DNA of 64,000 bases from Marinobacter fonticola (GTDB taxonomy: Bacteria; Pseudomonadota; Gammaproteobacteria; Pseudomonadales; Oleiphilaceae). Position numbers and translations under genes: made by a program. The notes beneath the pieces were generated by a model. That model was not told the origin of the DNA. It was given only the letters and a program-made list of their open reading frames with translations, and did no database searches. Shown piece by piece: positions 1-9,512 of this stretch (position 1 is its first letter; every line of letters starts with the position of its first letter). The stretch covers positions 2,418,001-2,482,000 of the forward strand of contig NZ_CP043042.1 of the NCBI RefSeq assembly GCF_008122265.1, written 5' to 3'.

Positions 1-583
<583 letters not shown>

Positions 584-589
584 TCAGGG

Positions 590-2737
590 TTAGCCAAAGA
601 ACTTTTCGCCATTCTTGGCCATATCACGCAGTTTCTCGGTCGGGTGGTACAACGGACCCAGATCTGCATACTTGTCTGCCAGTTCGACGAACGTGTCGAC
701 ACCCATGTCGTCGATGTAGCGCAGCGCGCCACCACGGAACGGCGGGAAACCGATACCGTAGATCAGGCCCATGTCGGCATCGGCCGGGGATTCGACGATG
801 TTGTCTTCCAGGCAGCGAACGGTTTCCAGGCAAAGCGGGATCATCATACGGGCGATGATATCTTCTTCACTGAAGTCGTTCTTGGACTGAACCACCGGCT
901 CAAGAAGCTTGTAGGCCTCTTCGTCAACGACCTTCTTCTGCTTGCCCTTGCGGTCCAGCTCGTACTTGTAGAAGCCTTTGTCGTTCTTCTGGCCATAACG
1001 GTTGTTGTCGAACATCACGTCGATCGCCGTTGTGCCTTCGTGCTTCATACGATCCGGGAAGCCGTCAGCCATAACTTCACCAGCGTGCTTACCCGTATCC
1101 ATGCCAACGACGTCCAGCAGATAAGCCGGACCCATCGGCCAGCCAAACTTTTCCATCACCTTGTCGACTTGCTGGAAGTCCGCGCCGTCACGCACCAGAC
1201 CGATAAAGCCGCCGAAGTACGGGAACAGAACACGGTTGACCAGGAAGCCCGGGCAATCGTTGACCACGATTGGGGTCTTGCCCATGGCCTTGGCGTAAGC
1301 AACAGTAGTCGCAATCGCACGATCAGACGTCTTCTCACCACGGATGACCTCAACCAACGGCATCATGTGTACCGGGTTGAAGAAGTGCATGCCGCAGAAG
1401 TTCTCGGGACGCTTGAGGTTTTTAGCCAGCAGATCGATGGAGATCGTTGAGGTGTTGGAGGTCAGAATCGCGTCGTCCCGAACCATTTCTTCGGTTTCAC
1501 GCAGAACCGCATCTTTCACCTTCGGGTTTTCAACCACCGCTTCAACAACCAAGTCTACGTTCTTGAAATCACCGTAGTTCAGGGTGGGAGTAATGCTGTT
1601 GAGAACGTCAGCCATCTGGTCGGGCTTCATCTTGCCCTTGTCGACGCGCTTGGCCAGCAGCTTCTTGGCTTCCTTAAGGCCCAGGGCGATACCGTCCTGG
1701 TTGATATCCTTCATGATGATCGGAGTGCCTTTCAGTGCAGACTGATACGCCACACCGCCGCCCATGATACCGGCGCCCAACACGGCGGTCAGTTTCACGT
1801 CGTTGGCTTCCTTCTCCCACAGCTTGGCCTTTTTCTTCAGCTCCTGATCGTTCAGGAACAGGCCGACCAAGCACGCTGCGACGTTGGTCTTGGCCATTTT
1901 GGCGAAGCCCTTGGCCTCAACCTCAAGCGCCTTGTCGCGCGTCAGACTGGCATGCTTCTGCATCACCTTGATAGCTTCGACAGGCGCGGGGTAGTTTTTG
2001 CCCGCCTTGCCGGCAACGAAAGCCTTGGAGATCTCGAATGCCATCATGCTTTCCATGGCGTTGAGCTTGATCTTGCCCTGCTTTTCTTCGCGACGAGCTT
2101 TGTAATCCAGCTTGCCTTCGTTGCACTGCTTGATCAGATCGACAGCAGCCTCAATCAGCTTGCTCCCTTCCAGGACCGCATCCACGGCGCCTTCTTTGAG
2201 CGCCTTGTCCGCCCGGTTCTCAGTACCGCCGGAGATCCATTCGATGGCGTAATCGACACCGATCAGGCGGGACAGCCGCACGGTACCGCCAAAGCCTGGG
2301 AAAATACCCAGTTTGACTTCCGGCAAGCCAACCTTCGCCTTGCTATCCATCACCCGGTAGTCGGTCGCCAGACACATCTCAAAACCACCGCCGAGTGCCA
2401 TGCCGTTAATGGCGGTGACCGTCGGGAACGGCAGATCTTCAATCGTGTTGAATACCTCGTTGGCCTTGAGGTTGTTGGCCACCAGGTCTTCTTCTGAACC
2501 GGCAAACAGTTCGGTAAACTCGGTGATATCAGCACCGACAATAAAGCTATCCTTGGAGCTGGTGACAACCAGGCCCTTGATGTCCTTGGATGCTTTCAGC
2601 TTGTCGGCGGCGGCCCCCAGCTCTTCAATCGTCAAACGATTGAACTTATTGACTGACTCGCCCTGCAAGTCGAAGTTGAGCTGAGCGATCCCGCCTTCGA
2701 TCTCTTTAACCGTGATGGCTTTACCTTCGTAAATCAT
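590..2737 (-). CDS. fadB: Fatty acid oxidation complex alpha subunit FadB
   Basis: Multifunctional enoyl-CoA hydratase/isomerase plus 3-hydroxyacyl-CoA dehydrogenase of aerobic beta-oxidation. At 715 aa it has the usual family length. The N-terminal crotonase half carries GADITEF and the oxyanion segment [15 protein letters not shown]. The dehydrogenase half begins with the NAD-binding [10 protein letters not shown] around residue 320 and has [14 protein letters not shown] chose ATG 2737 ([11 protein letters not shown], the conserved FadB start, GGAG 8 nt upstream) over an in-frame ATG at 2806 that would add 23 atypical residues. It is the first gene of the fadBA operon. A PsrA-like palindrome lies about 110 nt upstream. 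Confidence 0.97.
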   Translation of the reverse strand: MIYEGKAITVKEIEGGIAQLNFDLQGESVNKFNRLTIEELGAAADKLKASKDIKGLVVTSSKDSFIVGADITEFTELFAGSEEDLVANNLKANEVFNTIEDLPFPTVTAINGMALGGGFEMCLATDYRVMDSKAKVGLPEVKLGIFPGFGGTVRLSRLIGVDYAIEWISGGTENRADKALKEGAVDAVLEGSKLIEAAVDLIKQCNEGKLDYKARREEKQGKIKLNAMESMMAFEISKAFVAGKAGKNYPAPVEAIKVMQKHASLTRDKALEVEAKGFAKMAKTNVAACLVGLFLNDQELKKKAKLWEKEANDVKLTAVLGAGIMGGGVAYQSALKGTPIIMKDINQDGIALGLKEAKKLLAKRVDKGKMKPDQMADVLNSITPTLNYGDFKNVDLVVEAVVENPKVKDAVLRETEEMVRDDAILTSNTSTISIDLLAKNLKRPENFCGMHFFNPVHMMPLVEVIRGEKTSDRAIATTVAYAKAMGKTPIVVNDCPGFLVNRVLFPYFGGFIGLVRDGADFQQVDKVMEKFGWPMGPAYLLDVVGMDTGKHAGEVMADGFPDRMKHEGTTAIDVMFDNNRYGQKNDKGFYKYELDRKGKQKKVVDEEAYKLLEPVVQSKNDFSEEDIIARMMIPLCLETVRCLEDNIVESPADADMGLIYGIGFPPFRGGALRYIDDMGVDTFVELADKYADLGPLYHPTEKLRDMAKNGEKFFG

Positions 2738-3248
2738 CAACTGATCTCCAGTCTGTGTTTGGAACTGCACCAACGCCCTTACCGGCAAAAGCCAAGGCTC
2801 ATTCATGCAGAGAGATTTCGGTCACTGCCCGATCATTCGATCCAAAATTCATACAGTCGTTTGAATCGAGTGCCGCACACGATGAAAAAAAACCATGGGT
2901 TTGTCAATTTGTTTCTCTCGACTGATCGATGCGCCAAGTCCTACCCACTCGTCATCCATACGCTTTAATAAACAACAATAAATTATTACAAACAAAAGCT
3001 TATGAAGGGCTTCTAGCTAATGACATGAACTACGCTTCTTAATACCGCCCAAGCTTTGCGCTTAGCGCACCAAAAGGCCGTGTAAAAGCCTGTCAAAACC
3101 GCTTGATTGGTGGGCAAAGTTAATTTAGCCTCACATCCAATCAAGCGACAATAGTCGACGACACTAAACAAGCAAGGCGGTGTCAAAGAGTGTTGCACGC
3201 CCCATAAAAACAAAAGCTAACAGACAATTTAGTACGGAGATTTCGCTA
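2738..3248. other. 511-nt divergent intergenic region (fadBA / secreted protein)
   Basis: No credible gene: the short frames here lack ribosome-binding sites and family resemblance. It separates divergently transcribed fadBA and the secreted protein gene, so it must hold both promoters. A TTGACA hexamer on the minus strand (reverse complement near 2911-2916) has no good -10 at 17 nt, and I cannot assign promoters firmly. The PsrA-like palindrome is listed separately. Confidence 0.6.
2848..2865. promoter_or_regulatory. Candidate PsrA-type operator upstream of fadBA
   Basis: The 18-nt near-palindrome TTCATACAGTCGTTTGAA has 7-nt arms with one mismatch around a 4-nt spacer. Read on the fadB strand it is CAAAC-N4-GTATG, one base away from the C/GAAAC-N2-4-GTTTG/C motif known for PsrA, the long-chain-fatty-acid-responsive TetR repressor of fadBA in Pseudomonas. 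Its position before fadB fits, but the match is short and no psrA gene is in the window. Confidence 0.4.
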
Positions 3249-4106
3249 ATGACTCACTCCGGCATCTGGACTAGGGCGTCGTTTGTGGCGCTGCTTACGT
3301 GCGCGTTGTTGCTCTCACCATTTACCTCACGAGCGGCCGAAAACCCACTTCTTTCCAGCCTCCACGATTTTCGGCTCAGCAATTTTGAAGCGCTTAATGC
3401 CTACTATAATTTCAGCGTTAACGGCTCCACCGAAACCCTGAATGAAATCGTCGCGGCCATCAATACTTCCAACACCCAGATGAACAGCATCGGCGACCAA
3501 AGTTCCGGCTTACTGAACGATGACCAGGTTTCACGGCTAACCCAGGATTTCGATCAATTCAAAGACCTGATGCGGCAGAACATCAACGACGTACGCCAGA
3601 ACGGCTACCCTGATTTGCGCTTAGTATCCGACATGGCCAACCAGGCTGTGACCCTTAGCAAGACCTCAGCTGAAATGTACGATATTGTCCGCACCGACGA
3701 GCAGGTGACGACAGATAAGCGCGTCGAATCCGCTCGTGCGGCGGCCGTTCTGATGGCGCAGATGATGAGCAAGTATTCCGCCCGCTCCACATCGGCTGTG
3801 TCGCAAACATTCCAGGGAGCCGACACCGAAGAGCCTTTGGATGAACAGGCCAAGCAATTCGACGCCCTGCTGTCCAGTATTACCGCCGGCAACCCGAGCG
3901 ACGAACTCCGCGCAGCACTGAGCGGCATCTCGTCCAAATGGGGATTCATTCGCAGCTCTTACGTCAATTACAACGAGAACAACGTGTCGTTTGTTATTGA
4001 CCGCTATTCGCAGGGTATCCTCGAAGGTTTGGACGAAGCCATTAGTGTCATGACGGACAACACGCCGTCGTCGGCCGCAACCACGGCAGACACCTCCACT
4101 AATTGA
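3249..4106 (+). CDS. Secreted helical protein of unknown function
   Basis: 285 aa, not recognised. The first ~30 residues form a Sec signal peptide (basic start, hydrophobic stretch VALLTCALLLSPF, likely cleavage after SRAA). The mature part is predicted mostly alpha-helical, rich in Asn, Ser, Ala and Gln, has no cysteine after the signal peptide, and ends in a low-complexity Thr/Ser/Ala tail. ATG 3249 is chosen because it begins the signal peptide and has GGAG upstream; the longer in-frame start at 3180 would bury it. The helical periplasmic character loosely resembles ligand-binding halves of type IV pili chemoreceptors, but I do not claim this. It is divergent from fadBA; no partner gene is evident. 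Confidence 0.75.
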   Translation: MTHSGIWTRASFVALLTCALLLSPFTSRAAENPLLSSLHDFRLSNFEALNAYYNFSVNGSTETLNEIVAAINTSNTQMNSIGDQSSGLLNDDQVSRLTQDFDQFKDLMRQNINDVRQNGYPDLRLVSDMANQAVTLSKTSAEMYDIVRTDEQVTTDKRVESARAAAVLMAQMMSKYSARSTSAVSQTFQGADTEEPLDEQAKQFDALLSSITAGNPSDELRAALSGISSKWGFIRSSYVNYNENNVSFVIDRYSQGILEGLDEAISVMTDNTPSSAATTADTSTN

Positions 4107-4389
4107 GAGTGACGGGCCTCGGCCCAAACGCTTCGAGTGAACCGCCACGTACCGGCCGCTTGTTCATTCGCACTCCACTGGCTGCCCAGTCGATTGAATT
4201 TTCCAGTTGATTGGGCACGATCAGTGGCCCTCCCGCAGCATCGCGACTTAACACTCGCTTGCCGGAACTCCCCAAGACATAACTTCGCAGTCACGAGCCA
4301 ATATTGCTCACTCGGTTCATCAGGGACACAACTGTTGCCTGAAGAACAATCAAACTGATACCAGAAGTTTTATAGACAAATGCTCTTCC
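4107..4389. other. Intergenic region before marR
   Basis: About 280 nt without a supportable gene. A short GGGCC-TC-GGCCC inverted repeat follows the preceding stop codon but has no T-run. A TAGACA hexamer at 4373-4378 is a possible -35 for marR, with the -10 then falling inside the palindrome at 4390-4407. Confidence 0.5.
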
Positions 4390-4407
4390 ATAGTGTATTT
4401 ACACTAT
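4390..4407. promoter_or_regulatory. Palindromic operator 1, immediately before marR
   Basis: A perfect inverted repeat, ATAGTGTA-TT-TACACTAT. The same TAGTGTA-N2-TACACTA core recurs at 4911-4926 before the transporter gene. MarR dimers bind such 16-20 nt palindromes, and autoregulation is the family norm. It abuts the first usable ATG of marR, so binding would cover the promoter or the transcription start. Confidence 0.75.
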
Positions 4408-4857
4408 ATGACTATTAACAATGAGATGTATGCCATTGTCGCAAGAGACTGCCTGTGTCGCAAAGCTCGCATGGTTGACCGTATGATTACCCGTGCCTAC
4501 GACGATGCCTTGCGGCCGATAGATCTTAGGATTACTCAATTTACGCTACTGGCCGCGATCGGGTATGGCGGACCCAACTCCATCAGTGAACTTGCCGACT
4601 GGTTGGCGATGGAGCGCACTACCCTTACACGAAATTTGAAACTTCTGGAGCAGAACGAATTCATCGCCATGGGTGCCGGGAGCCACCACCGTTCCCGCGC
4701 TATTAAACTCACCGCCCCCGGCAAAAACAAGCTCGAGCAGGCGTATCCGCTATGGCAGGCGGTGCAAGAAAAGTTTCGTGAGAGCTTAGGGAGCGAGGGA
4801 TGGTCTCATGCCCATGACACCCTTGCTCAGCTTGCAGACGCTAAATCAATGAAGTGA
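4408..4857 (+). CDS. MarR-family transcriptional regulator
   Basis: Winged helix-turn-helix regulator of 149 aa. The DNA-binding part runs roughly from residue 45 to 110: ISELADWLAMERTTLTRNLK is the recognition region, and the wing follows around HHRSRAIKLT. A CLC pair at residues 15 and 17 near the N-terminal dimer helix could allow redox sensing, which is inference. No good Shine-Dalgarno precedes ATG 4408 or the alternative ATG 4426. The longer GTG frame at 4393 lies inside the palindrome and is unlikely. It is followed by an intrinsic terminator and then a second operator copy before the MMPL gene, so it most likely represses both itself and that operon. The ligand is unknown. Confidence 0.88.
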   Translation: MTINNEMYAIVARDCLCRKARMVDRMITRAYDDALRPIDLRITQFTLLAAIGYGGPNSISELADWLAMERTTLTRNLKLLEQNEFIAMGAGSHHRSRAIKLTAPGKNKLEQAYPLWQAVQEKFRESLGSEGWSHAHDTLAQLADAKSMK

Positions 4858-4875
4858 ATATTTAGAAAAATTGCC

Positions 4876-4900
4876 GGCCCTCCCCTCAAGGGCCTTTTTT
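4876..4900 (+). terminator. Intrinsic terminator of marR
   Basis: GGCCCT and AGGGCC arms with a 7-nt loop, followed directly by six T residues. It ends marR transcription just ahead of the second operator, implying that the transporter gene has its own promoter. Confidence 0.8.
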
Positions 4901-4910
4901 AGGAAACTTA

Positions 4911-4926
4911 TAGTGTAGTTACACTA
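4911..4926. promoter_or_regulatory. Palindromic operator 2, before the MMPL fusion gene
   Basis: TAGTGTA-GT-TACACTA, a perfect 7+2+7 inverted repeat identical in both arms to the one before marR. A TATAGT hexamer at 4909-4914 (5 of 6 to the -10 consensus) overlaps it, so a bound regulator would block that promoter. It lies 18 nt ahead of the start codon at 4945. Confidence 0.75.
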
Positions 4927-4944
4927 CAAAGAAAGGGACATTCC

Positions 4945-7900
4945 ATGCAAAGCAGAACTGATCGAGCAGGTCGCTTTTACCATCTCATACTGACTTACCG
5001 CTGGTTGGTCATTTTTCTGGGCATAAGCCTGATCGTTGTCGCGGCTGTTTCGTTGCCAGGCCTGGCTAAAGACACGTCCGCTGGTGCATTCATCGATCCT
5101 GAGAATCCCGCGTTGCGCTACCGGGAGAACGTTAAGGAAGTATTCGGCTTAAGCGATCCCATCGTGGTCGCCGTAGCTAACCAAGGTCCAAACGGCATTT
5201 TTAATCCGCCGAGCTTGGGCTTGGTGTCGTGGCTGACCGAGAAAATTCAACGTCTTGATAACGTCGATCCTGAACGGGTAATGAGTCTGGCGACTGAATC
5301 CAACGTTATCGGCAACGACATGGGTATAGAGGTTCACGAGTTTCTCGACCCAGTACCGACTACCCAAACGGAAGTGGCTTCGGTAAGGGCCGCTGTCGAA
5401 AACTTTCCCCTTTACCAAGGCAGCCTCGTTGCTCGCGATGGCCGTGCGACCCTGGTCGTGGTTGAACTGCTGGATGAGGAAAAAGCCCAAGCGACCTACG
5501 ATGCAATTCTGGAGTTGATTTCGTCAGCCCCCAAAGGCCCGGGTGACGAATTGCTCGTAGCCGGCGAAGGTGCTGTGGCAGGTTATCTTTCCAGCTACAT
5601 AGACCAGGATGCACAGCGATTAAACCCTTTTGCCGGACTCATCATTACTCTCATTCTGTTCCTTGCCTTTCGTACGGTCCGGGCCGCATTACTACCCAAT
5701 GCCGTTATCTTGGCGACTGTCGTCATCACATTGGGCCTCATGGCCGCAAGCAATACGCCCTTTTATGTCATCACCAATGGTCTCATTGTCTGCATGATCG
5801 GGATCGCGGTGGCCGATTCGATCCATGTATTCAGTCAATACTATGAAGAGCTCCGAAAAGCACCGACCAGCTCTCAGCACGATCTTATCATTCGCACCAT
5901 GCAAGCCATGACGCGACCCGTGACGTTTACGACCCTTACCACTGCAGCTGGCTTCCTCTCCCTTTACCCGACGACCGATATGCCGCCCATTCAAGCTTTT
6001 GGTCTGTTTGGGGCGCTCGCCGTGACAATTGCCTGGGTTTATACCCTATCAGTGCTCCCTGCGATCATGAGCTTTCTGAAACCACGCGCTAGCAAGTCAT
6101 TCAGAAATACCACCGGAGACGTAGTCAAAAGCCCCAGTTATCGACTCATGGATCGCCTTGGCCGTGCGGTGCTCAATAATCCCAGGGGAATTATCGTATG
6201 CGGCCTGATTGTCGCAGCAGTAGGTGCGGTAGGTTTATCGCAAGTTCAGGTTGAGGACCAGCGAATAGCAAATTTCAAGCCCTCTGAGCCGCTGTATCAA
6301 GCTGATAAACAGATTAATACGTTAATGGACGGAACCTATCATTTGGATGTCGTGGTTGAGACCCCCGAAGATGAAGGCCTACACGACCCGGCCCGGTTAC
6401 GCAAAATAGAGAAACTACAGCGCTTCCTTGAGGAGCAGCCGCACGTTAACGGGACCACGTCCATCGTCGACTACATCAAGCAAATCAATCGCGCCGTCAA
6501 TGAGAACCAAGCCAATGAATTTACCATTCCTGACAACCCTCAGCTGATCGCTCAACTGTTTTTACTGTACGCCACTTCCGGCAGCCCTACCGACTTCGAA
6601 GAGGAAATTGACACTGCACATCGCCAGGCGCTGGTTCGTGCCTATCTCGACACAAACACCTTCGCCAACAATCGTCAGCTTGTTCCCGTAGTCCGGGAGT
6701 ACCTGACCGACCAATTTAACGAACCCGGTCTTACCGCGACCCTTACCGGTCGTGTCAATGTCGACTATCACTGGATTAACGGTGTGGCTGAGAGCCATGC
6801 GGGCAGCGTCATCGCATCGGTCCTGGCTGTACTACTGATGGCCTCTGCGGTGTTCAGGTCTGTGACGCTGGGTGTGTTGGCAGTCGTTCCGGTGGCAATG
6901 TCCATCCTGCTGATCTACGCCGTTATGGGTTTCATGGGAATCTGGCTCGGCGTCGGCACCTCCATGTTCGCTGCGATTGCTATTGGACTTGGCGTTGACT
7001 CCGCTATTCACACCCTTGAGCGCGTGCGTGAACTCGGCAATGACCGAGTGGACAAACCCCTGTCGGTCGCGCTGACCGAACTTTACCCGACCACCGGGCG
7101 CGCCCTGTTTTTCAATCTGGCAGCCGTGGGCCTTGGCTTTGGGGTGCTTTGTCTGAGCGATGTACCTCCGTTAGTCCGGTTCGGTGGTTTGGTAGCGTTG
7201 GCGGTTAGCGCCTCGTTCATCGCAAGCATCACGCTCTTGCCTGCTCTTGTGCTGCTGGTCAAGCCAGCCTGCATTGTCAGTCCAATTGCGCCGCGCGGCA
7301 GACAAAAAAAGGGTGCTGTCACGGCCGCCGTACTGGTGCTTGGGACCGGAATGGTTGCGATTCATGGCATACCTGACGCCAGCGCTGAAGAACTGCCCGA
7401 AGGTGCAGAAATTATGAGCTTCGTCGCGGCGCGGCCGGAAGGACAGCAGGTCACACGCAATATGGTGTTCGAATTAACGGACCGGCGGGACCAGACGCGT
7501 ACGCAGGAGATCAAGGCGTTCAGACGTTATTTCGGCGATGAAAAGCGGACCGCTCTATTTTATACCGCCCCGGCCAATGTCCGTGGTACTGGATTTCTAA
7601 CCTATGACTATGCAAGCGATGCAAAAGACGACGACCAGTGGCTATATCTTCCCGCCTTACGCAAAGTACGCCGCATTCCGGCTTCCAATCGCGGCGATTA
7701 TTTTCTCGGTACCGATTTCAGCTACGAGGAGATCAAGAGCGAAAACAAAGTCAGCTTGAAAGACTACGAATTTCGGACGGTGGGCAAGGAAACAATCGAT
7801 GGAGTTCAGCTATACGTCGTAGAAGGTACAGCGGCGACCGCGGATATCGCCAAAGAGCTTGGCTACAGCAAGGCCGTATGGCGGATCGACCCGGCGATGT

Positions 7901-8124
7901 GGATCTCCCGCAAGAGCGATTACTGGGATGTCAATGGAAACCATCTGAAGACTATTAAAAATCTACAGATCGAGAAGATAGACGACATCTGGACTGTTTT
8001 ACAAGTTCGGGCAATTAACCACAAAAGCGGTCACAGTACTCTGATCACGAGCAGTGATGTCGATTACCAAAGCTCAATACCGGCTCGCACCTTCGAAAAA
8101 CGCGCGCTGGTACGAGGGCAATAA
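4945..8124 (+). CDS. MMPL/RND-family transporter fused to a LolA-like lipoprotein-sorting domain
   Basis: 1059 aa. Residues 1 to about 775 form an MMPL/RND transporter with two repeats, each with one leading helix, a large periplasmic loop and a bundle of five helices. The repeat signature Asp residues are seen in VADSIHVF (D291) and LGVDSAIHTLERVRE (D685). Residues ~815-1059 resemble the 'outer membrane lipoprotein-sorting protein' family, a LolA-like fold (YLPALRKVRRIP, GTDFSYEEI). Between them lies a basic, then hydrophobic stretch ending DASAEE, which looks exactly like a Sec signal peptide, as though two neighbouring genes had fused. Such transporters often export lipids or hydrophobic compounds; the substrate here is unknown. 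The next gene starts 1 nt after the stop. Confidence 0.9.
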   Translation: MQSRTDRAGRFYHLILTYRWLVIFLGISLIVVAAVSLPGLAKDTSAGAFIDPENPALRYRENVKEVFGLSDPIVVAVANQGPNGIFNPPSLGLVSWLTEKIQRLDNVDPERVMSLATESNVIGNDMGIEVHEFLDPVPTTQTEVASVRAAVENFPLYQGSLVARDGRATLVVVELLDEEKAQATYDAILELISSAPKGPGDELLVAGEGAVAGYLSSYIDQDAQRLNPFAGLIITLILFLAFRTVRAALLPNAVILATVVITLGLMAASNTPFYVITNGLIVCMIGIAVADSIHVFSQYYEELRKAPTSSQHDLIIRTMQAMTRPVTFTTLTTAAGFLSLYPTTDMPPIQAFGLFGALAVTIAWVYTLSVLPAIMSFLKPRASKSFRNTTGDVVKSPSYRLMDRLGRAVLNNPRGIIVCGLIVAAVGAVGLSQVQVEDQRIANFKPSEPLYQADKQINTLMDGTYHLDVVVETPEDEGLHDPARLRKIEKLQRFLEEQPHVNGTTSIVDYIKQINRAVNENQANEFTIPDNPQLIAQLFLLYATSGSPTDFEEEIDTAHRQALVRAYLDTNTFANNRQLVPVVREYLTDQFNEPGLTATLTGRVNVDYHWINGVAESHAGSVIASVLAVLLMASAVFRSVTLGVLAVVPVAMSILLIYAVMGFMGIWLGVGTSMFAAIAIGLGVDSAIHTLERVRELGNDRVDKPLSVALTELYPTTGRALFFNLAAVGLGFGVLCLSDVPPLVRFGGLVALAVSASFIASITLLPALVLLVKPACIVSPIAPRGRQKKGAVTAAVLVLGTGMVAIHGIPDASAEELPEGAEIMSFVAARPEGQQVTRNMVFELTDRRDQTRTQEIKAFRRYFGDEKRTALFYTAPANVRGTGFLTYDYASDAKDDDQWLYLPALRKVRRIPASNRGDYFLGTDFSYEEIKSENKVSLKDYEFRTVGKETIDGVQLYVVEGTAATADIAKELGYSKAVWRIDPAMWISRKSDYWDVNGNHLKTIKNLQIEKIDDIWTVLQVRAINHKSGHSTLITSSDVDYQSSIPARTFEKRALVRGQ

Positions 8125-8125
8125 A

Positions 8126-9439
8126 ATGGGAGCATCTATCAACCCAAACCGACTCGCCGCCCTATCACTAATAGGCTGCCTGAGCCAAACAGCGAGTGCC
8201 CTGACGCTCCAGGTCATGGGGGATTTCGACGTAGCCGTCGAAACCACGGATGGCGACCTTCAGAAGTCGGAGTTGGTTCTCACGCCACGGATGGATTTCG
8301 ACTTGCCGGAATCCGTACGGGCCACGGTGATTGCCCGCGGTCGCTTCGACGCCGCTGACGAACTATCTCCAGGCCAACCGCCTCAAAATAGTCGAAGCGA
8401 GTGGAATCGCCGCGTCTACTTGGGCGACCACGGGGACCTGGAATTAAGAGAGGCATACATTGACGGGTTCGCGGGCGATGTCTTTGTCCGCTTGGGAAAA
8501 CAGCAAGTTGTGTGGGGTCAAGCCGATGGCTTAAGAGTTCTGGATGTACTGAACCCCATCGATTATCGCGAGTTTATTCTGCCTGACCTCGATGAGCGAC
8601 GGATACCCCTTTGGATGCTCAACGCCGAAGCGCCATTATGGGAAGGGACGCTTCAGGTCGTTGCGGTCCCGGATCAAACCTATGATGAACTGCCGCCTTT
8701 TGACGGGGCCTTCGGCGTTAGTTCGCGCCTGCTCGTACCGAAAGCCCCTGACGGCGTTCCTGTCACCATAAACGATCCGGATCGTCCCGACAGTCCCTTG
8801 CAAGACGCCGACGCGGGTGCTCGCTGGCAAGCTTTTGTCGGGGGCTGGGACGTAAGCCTAAATTATCTCTATCACTATCACGACCAAGCAGTTTACTACC
8901 TTAACGAGCGCCCAGGCCGCATCGTGGTCAGCCCAACCTATGAACGTACTCATCTCGCAGGGGCGACATTCTCCAATGCCTTTGGTGACTTTGCCCTGCG
9001 CGGCGAAATCGGCTACTCCACAGACCGTTACTGGGTAGCAGACCCTAGTAGCATCGCCAACGGCGTTGCGGAAAGCCCTGAACTGGCTTACGTGATCGGC
9101 CTGGACTACAGCGGATTTAGCGACACATTCTTCAGCATACAGGCCTTTCAAAGCTACCTCACCGATCACGCACCGGGCGTCATCCGCGACAGTTTAGAGA
9201 CACAGCTAACCCTTCGCATCAGACACCTGATTTGGAATCAAGCATTGGGCCTGGAGGCTTTCTTTATACAAAGCGCCAATGACGCTGATGGCTTACTTCA
9301 GCTTGAAGCGAACTATCAGTTTAGAAGCGATCTGGTGGGCCGCGTCGGCGCCGATCTGTTCTTTGGCGATAAATCGGGCCTTTTCGGCCAGTTCCAGGAG
9401 GCCAATCGTATCAATATCGGTCTGGCCTACTCTTTCTGA
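8126..9439 (+). CDS. DUF1302-family outer-membrane beta-barrel protein
   Basis: 437 aa with a signal peptide cleaved near ASA-LTLQ. The segment RLGKQQVVWGQADGLRVLD followed by NPIDYREF is characteristic of DUF1302, and the protein ends GLAYSF with the C-terminal Phe of outer-membrane barrels. ATG 8126 has GAGGG upstream and begins the signal peptide; a longer in-frame start at 8054 would overlap the transporter gene. The single-nucleotide gap from the transporter stop indicates translational coupling. With the inner-membrane MMPL part and periplasmic LolA-like domain this completes an inner-to-outer-membrane set. Function of DUF1302 proteins is not settled; transport of hydrophobic substrates is often proposed. 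Confidence 0.88.
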   Translation: MGASINPNRLAALSLIGCLSQTASALTLQVMGDFDVAVETTDGDLQKSELVLTPRMDFDLPESVRATVIARGRFDAADELSPGQPPQNSRSEWNRRVYLGDHGDLELREAYIDGFAGDVFVRLGKQQVVWGQADGLRVLDVLNPIDYREFILPDLDERRIPLWMLNAEAPLWEGTLQVVAVPDQTYDELPPFDGAFGVSSRLLVPKAPDGVPVTINDPDRPDSPLQDADAGARWQAFVGGWDVSLNYLYHYHDQAVYYLNERPGRIVVSPTYERTHLAGATFSNAFGDFALRGEIGYSTDRYWVADPSSIANGVAESPELAYVIGLDYSGFSDTFFSIQAFQSYLTDHAPGVIRDSLETQLTLRIRHLIWNQALGLEAFFIQSANDADGLLQLEANYQFRSDLVGRVGADLFFGDKSGLFGQFQEANRINIGLAYSF

Positions 9440-9486
9440 TTGTTACGACACACCTGATTGTTACGACACACCTGATTGTTACGACA
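9436..9486. repeat. 18-bp tandem repeat, 2.8 copies
   Basis: The unit CTGATTGTTACGACACAC is present twice exactly and a third time for 15 nt. The first unit contains the TGA stop of the DUF1302 gene. The repeat fills most of the 73-nt gap before the hydrolase gene. The period of 18 keeps one reading frame open, but nothing suggests it is translated. Confidence 0.9.
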
Positions 9487-9512
9487 TAGCCACAATACAA
9501 GGGACGTTTCAA

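Noticed and set aside
1952-2497. 181-aa plus-strand frame inside fadB
   Set aside because: Antisense shadow of a conserved enzyme with no ribosome-binding site.
9279-9512. N-terminal extension of the hydrolase
   Set aside because: The frame is open through the tandem repeat but has no ribosome-binding site there; ATG 9513 has AAGGGA.
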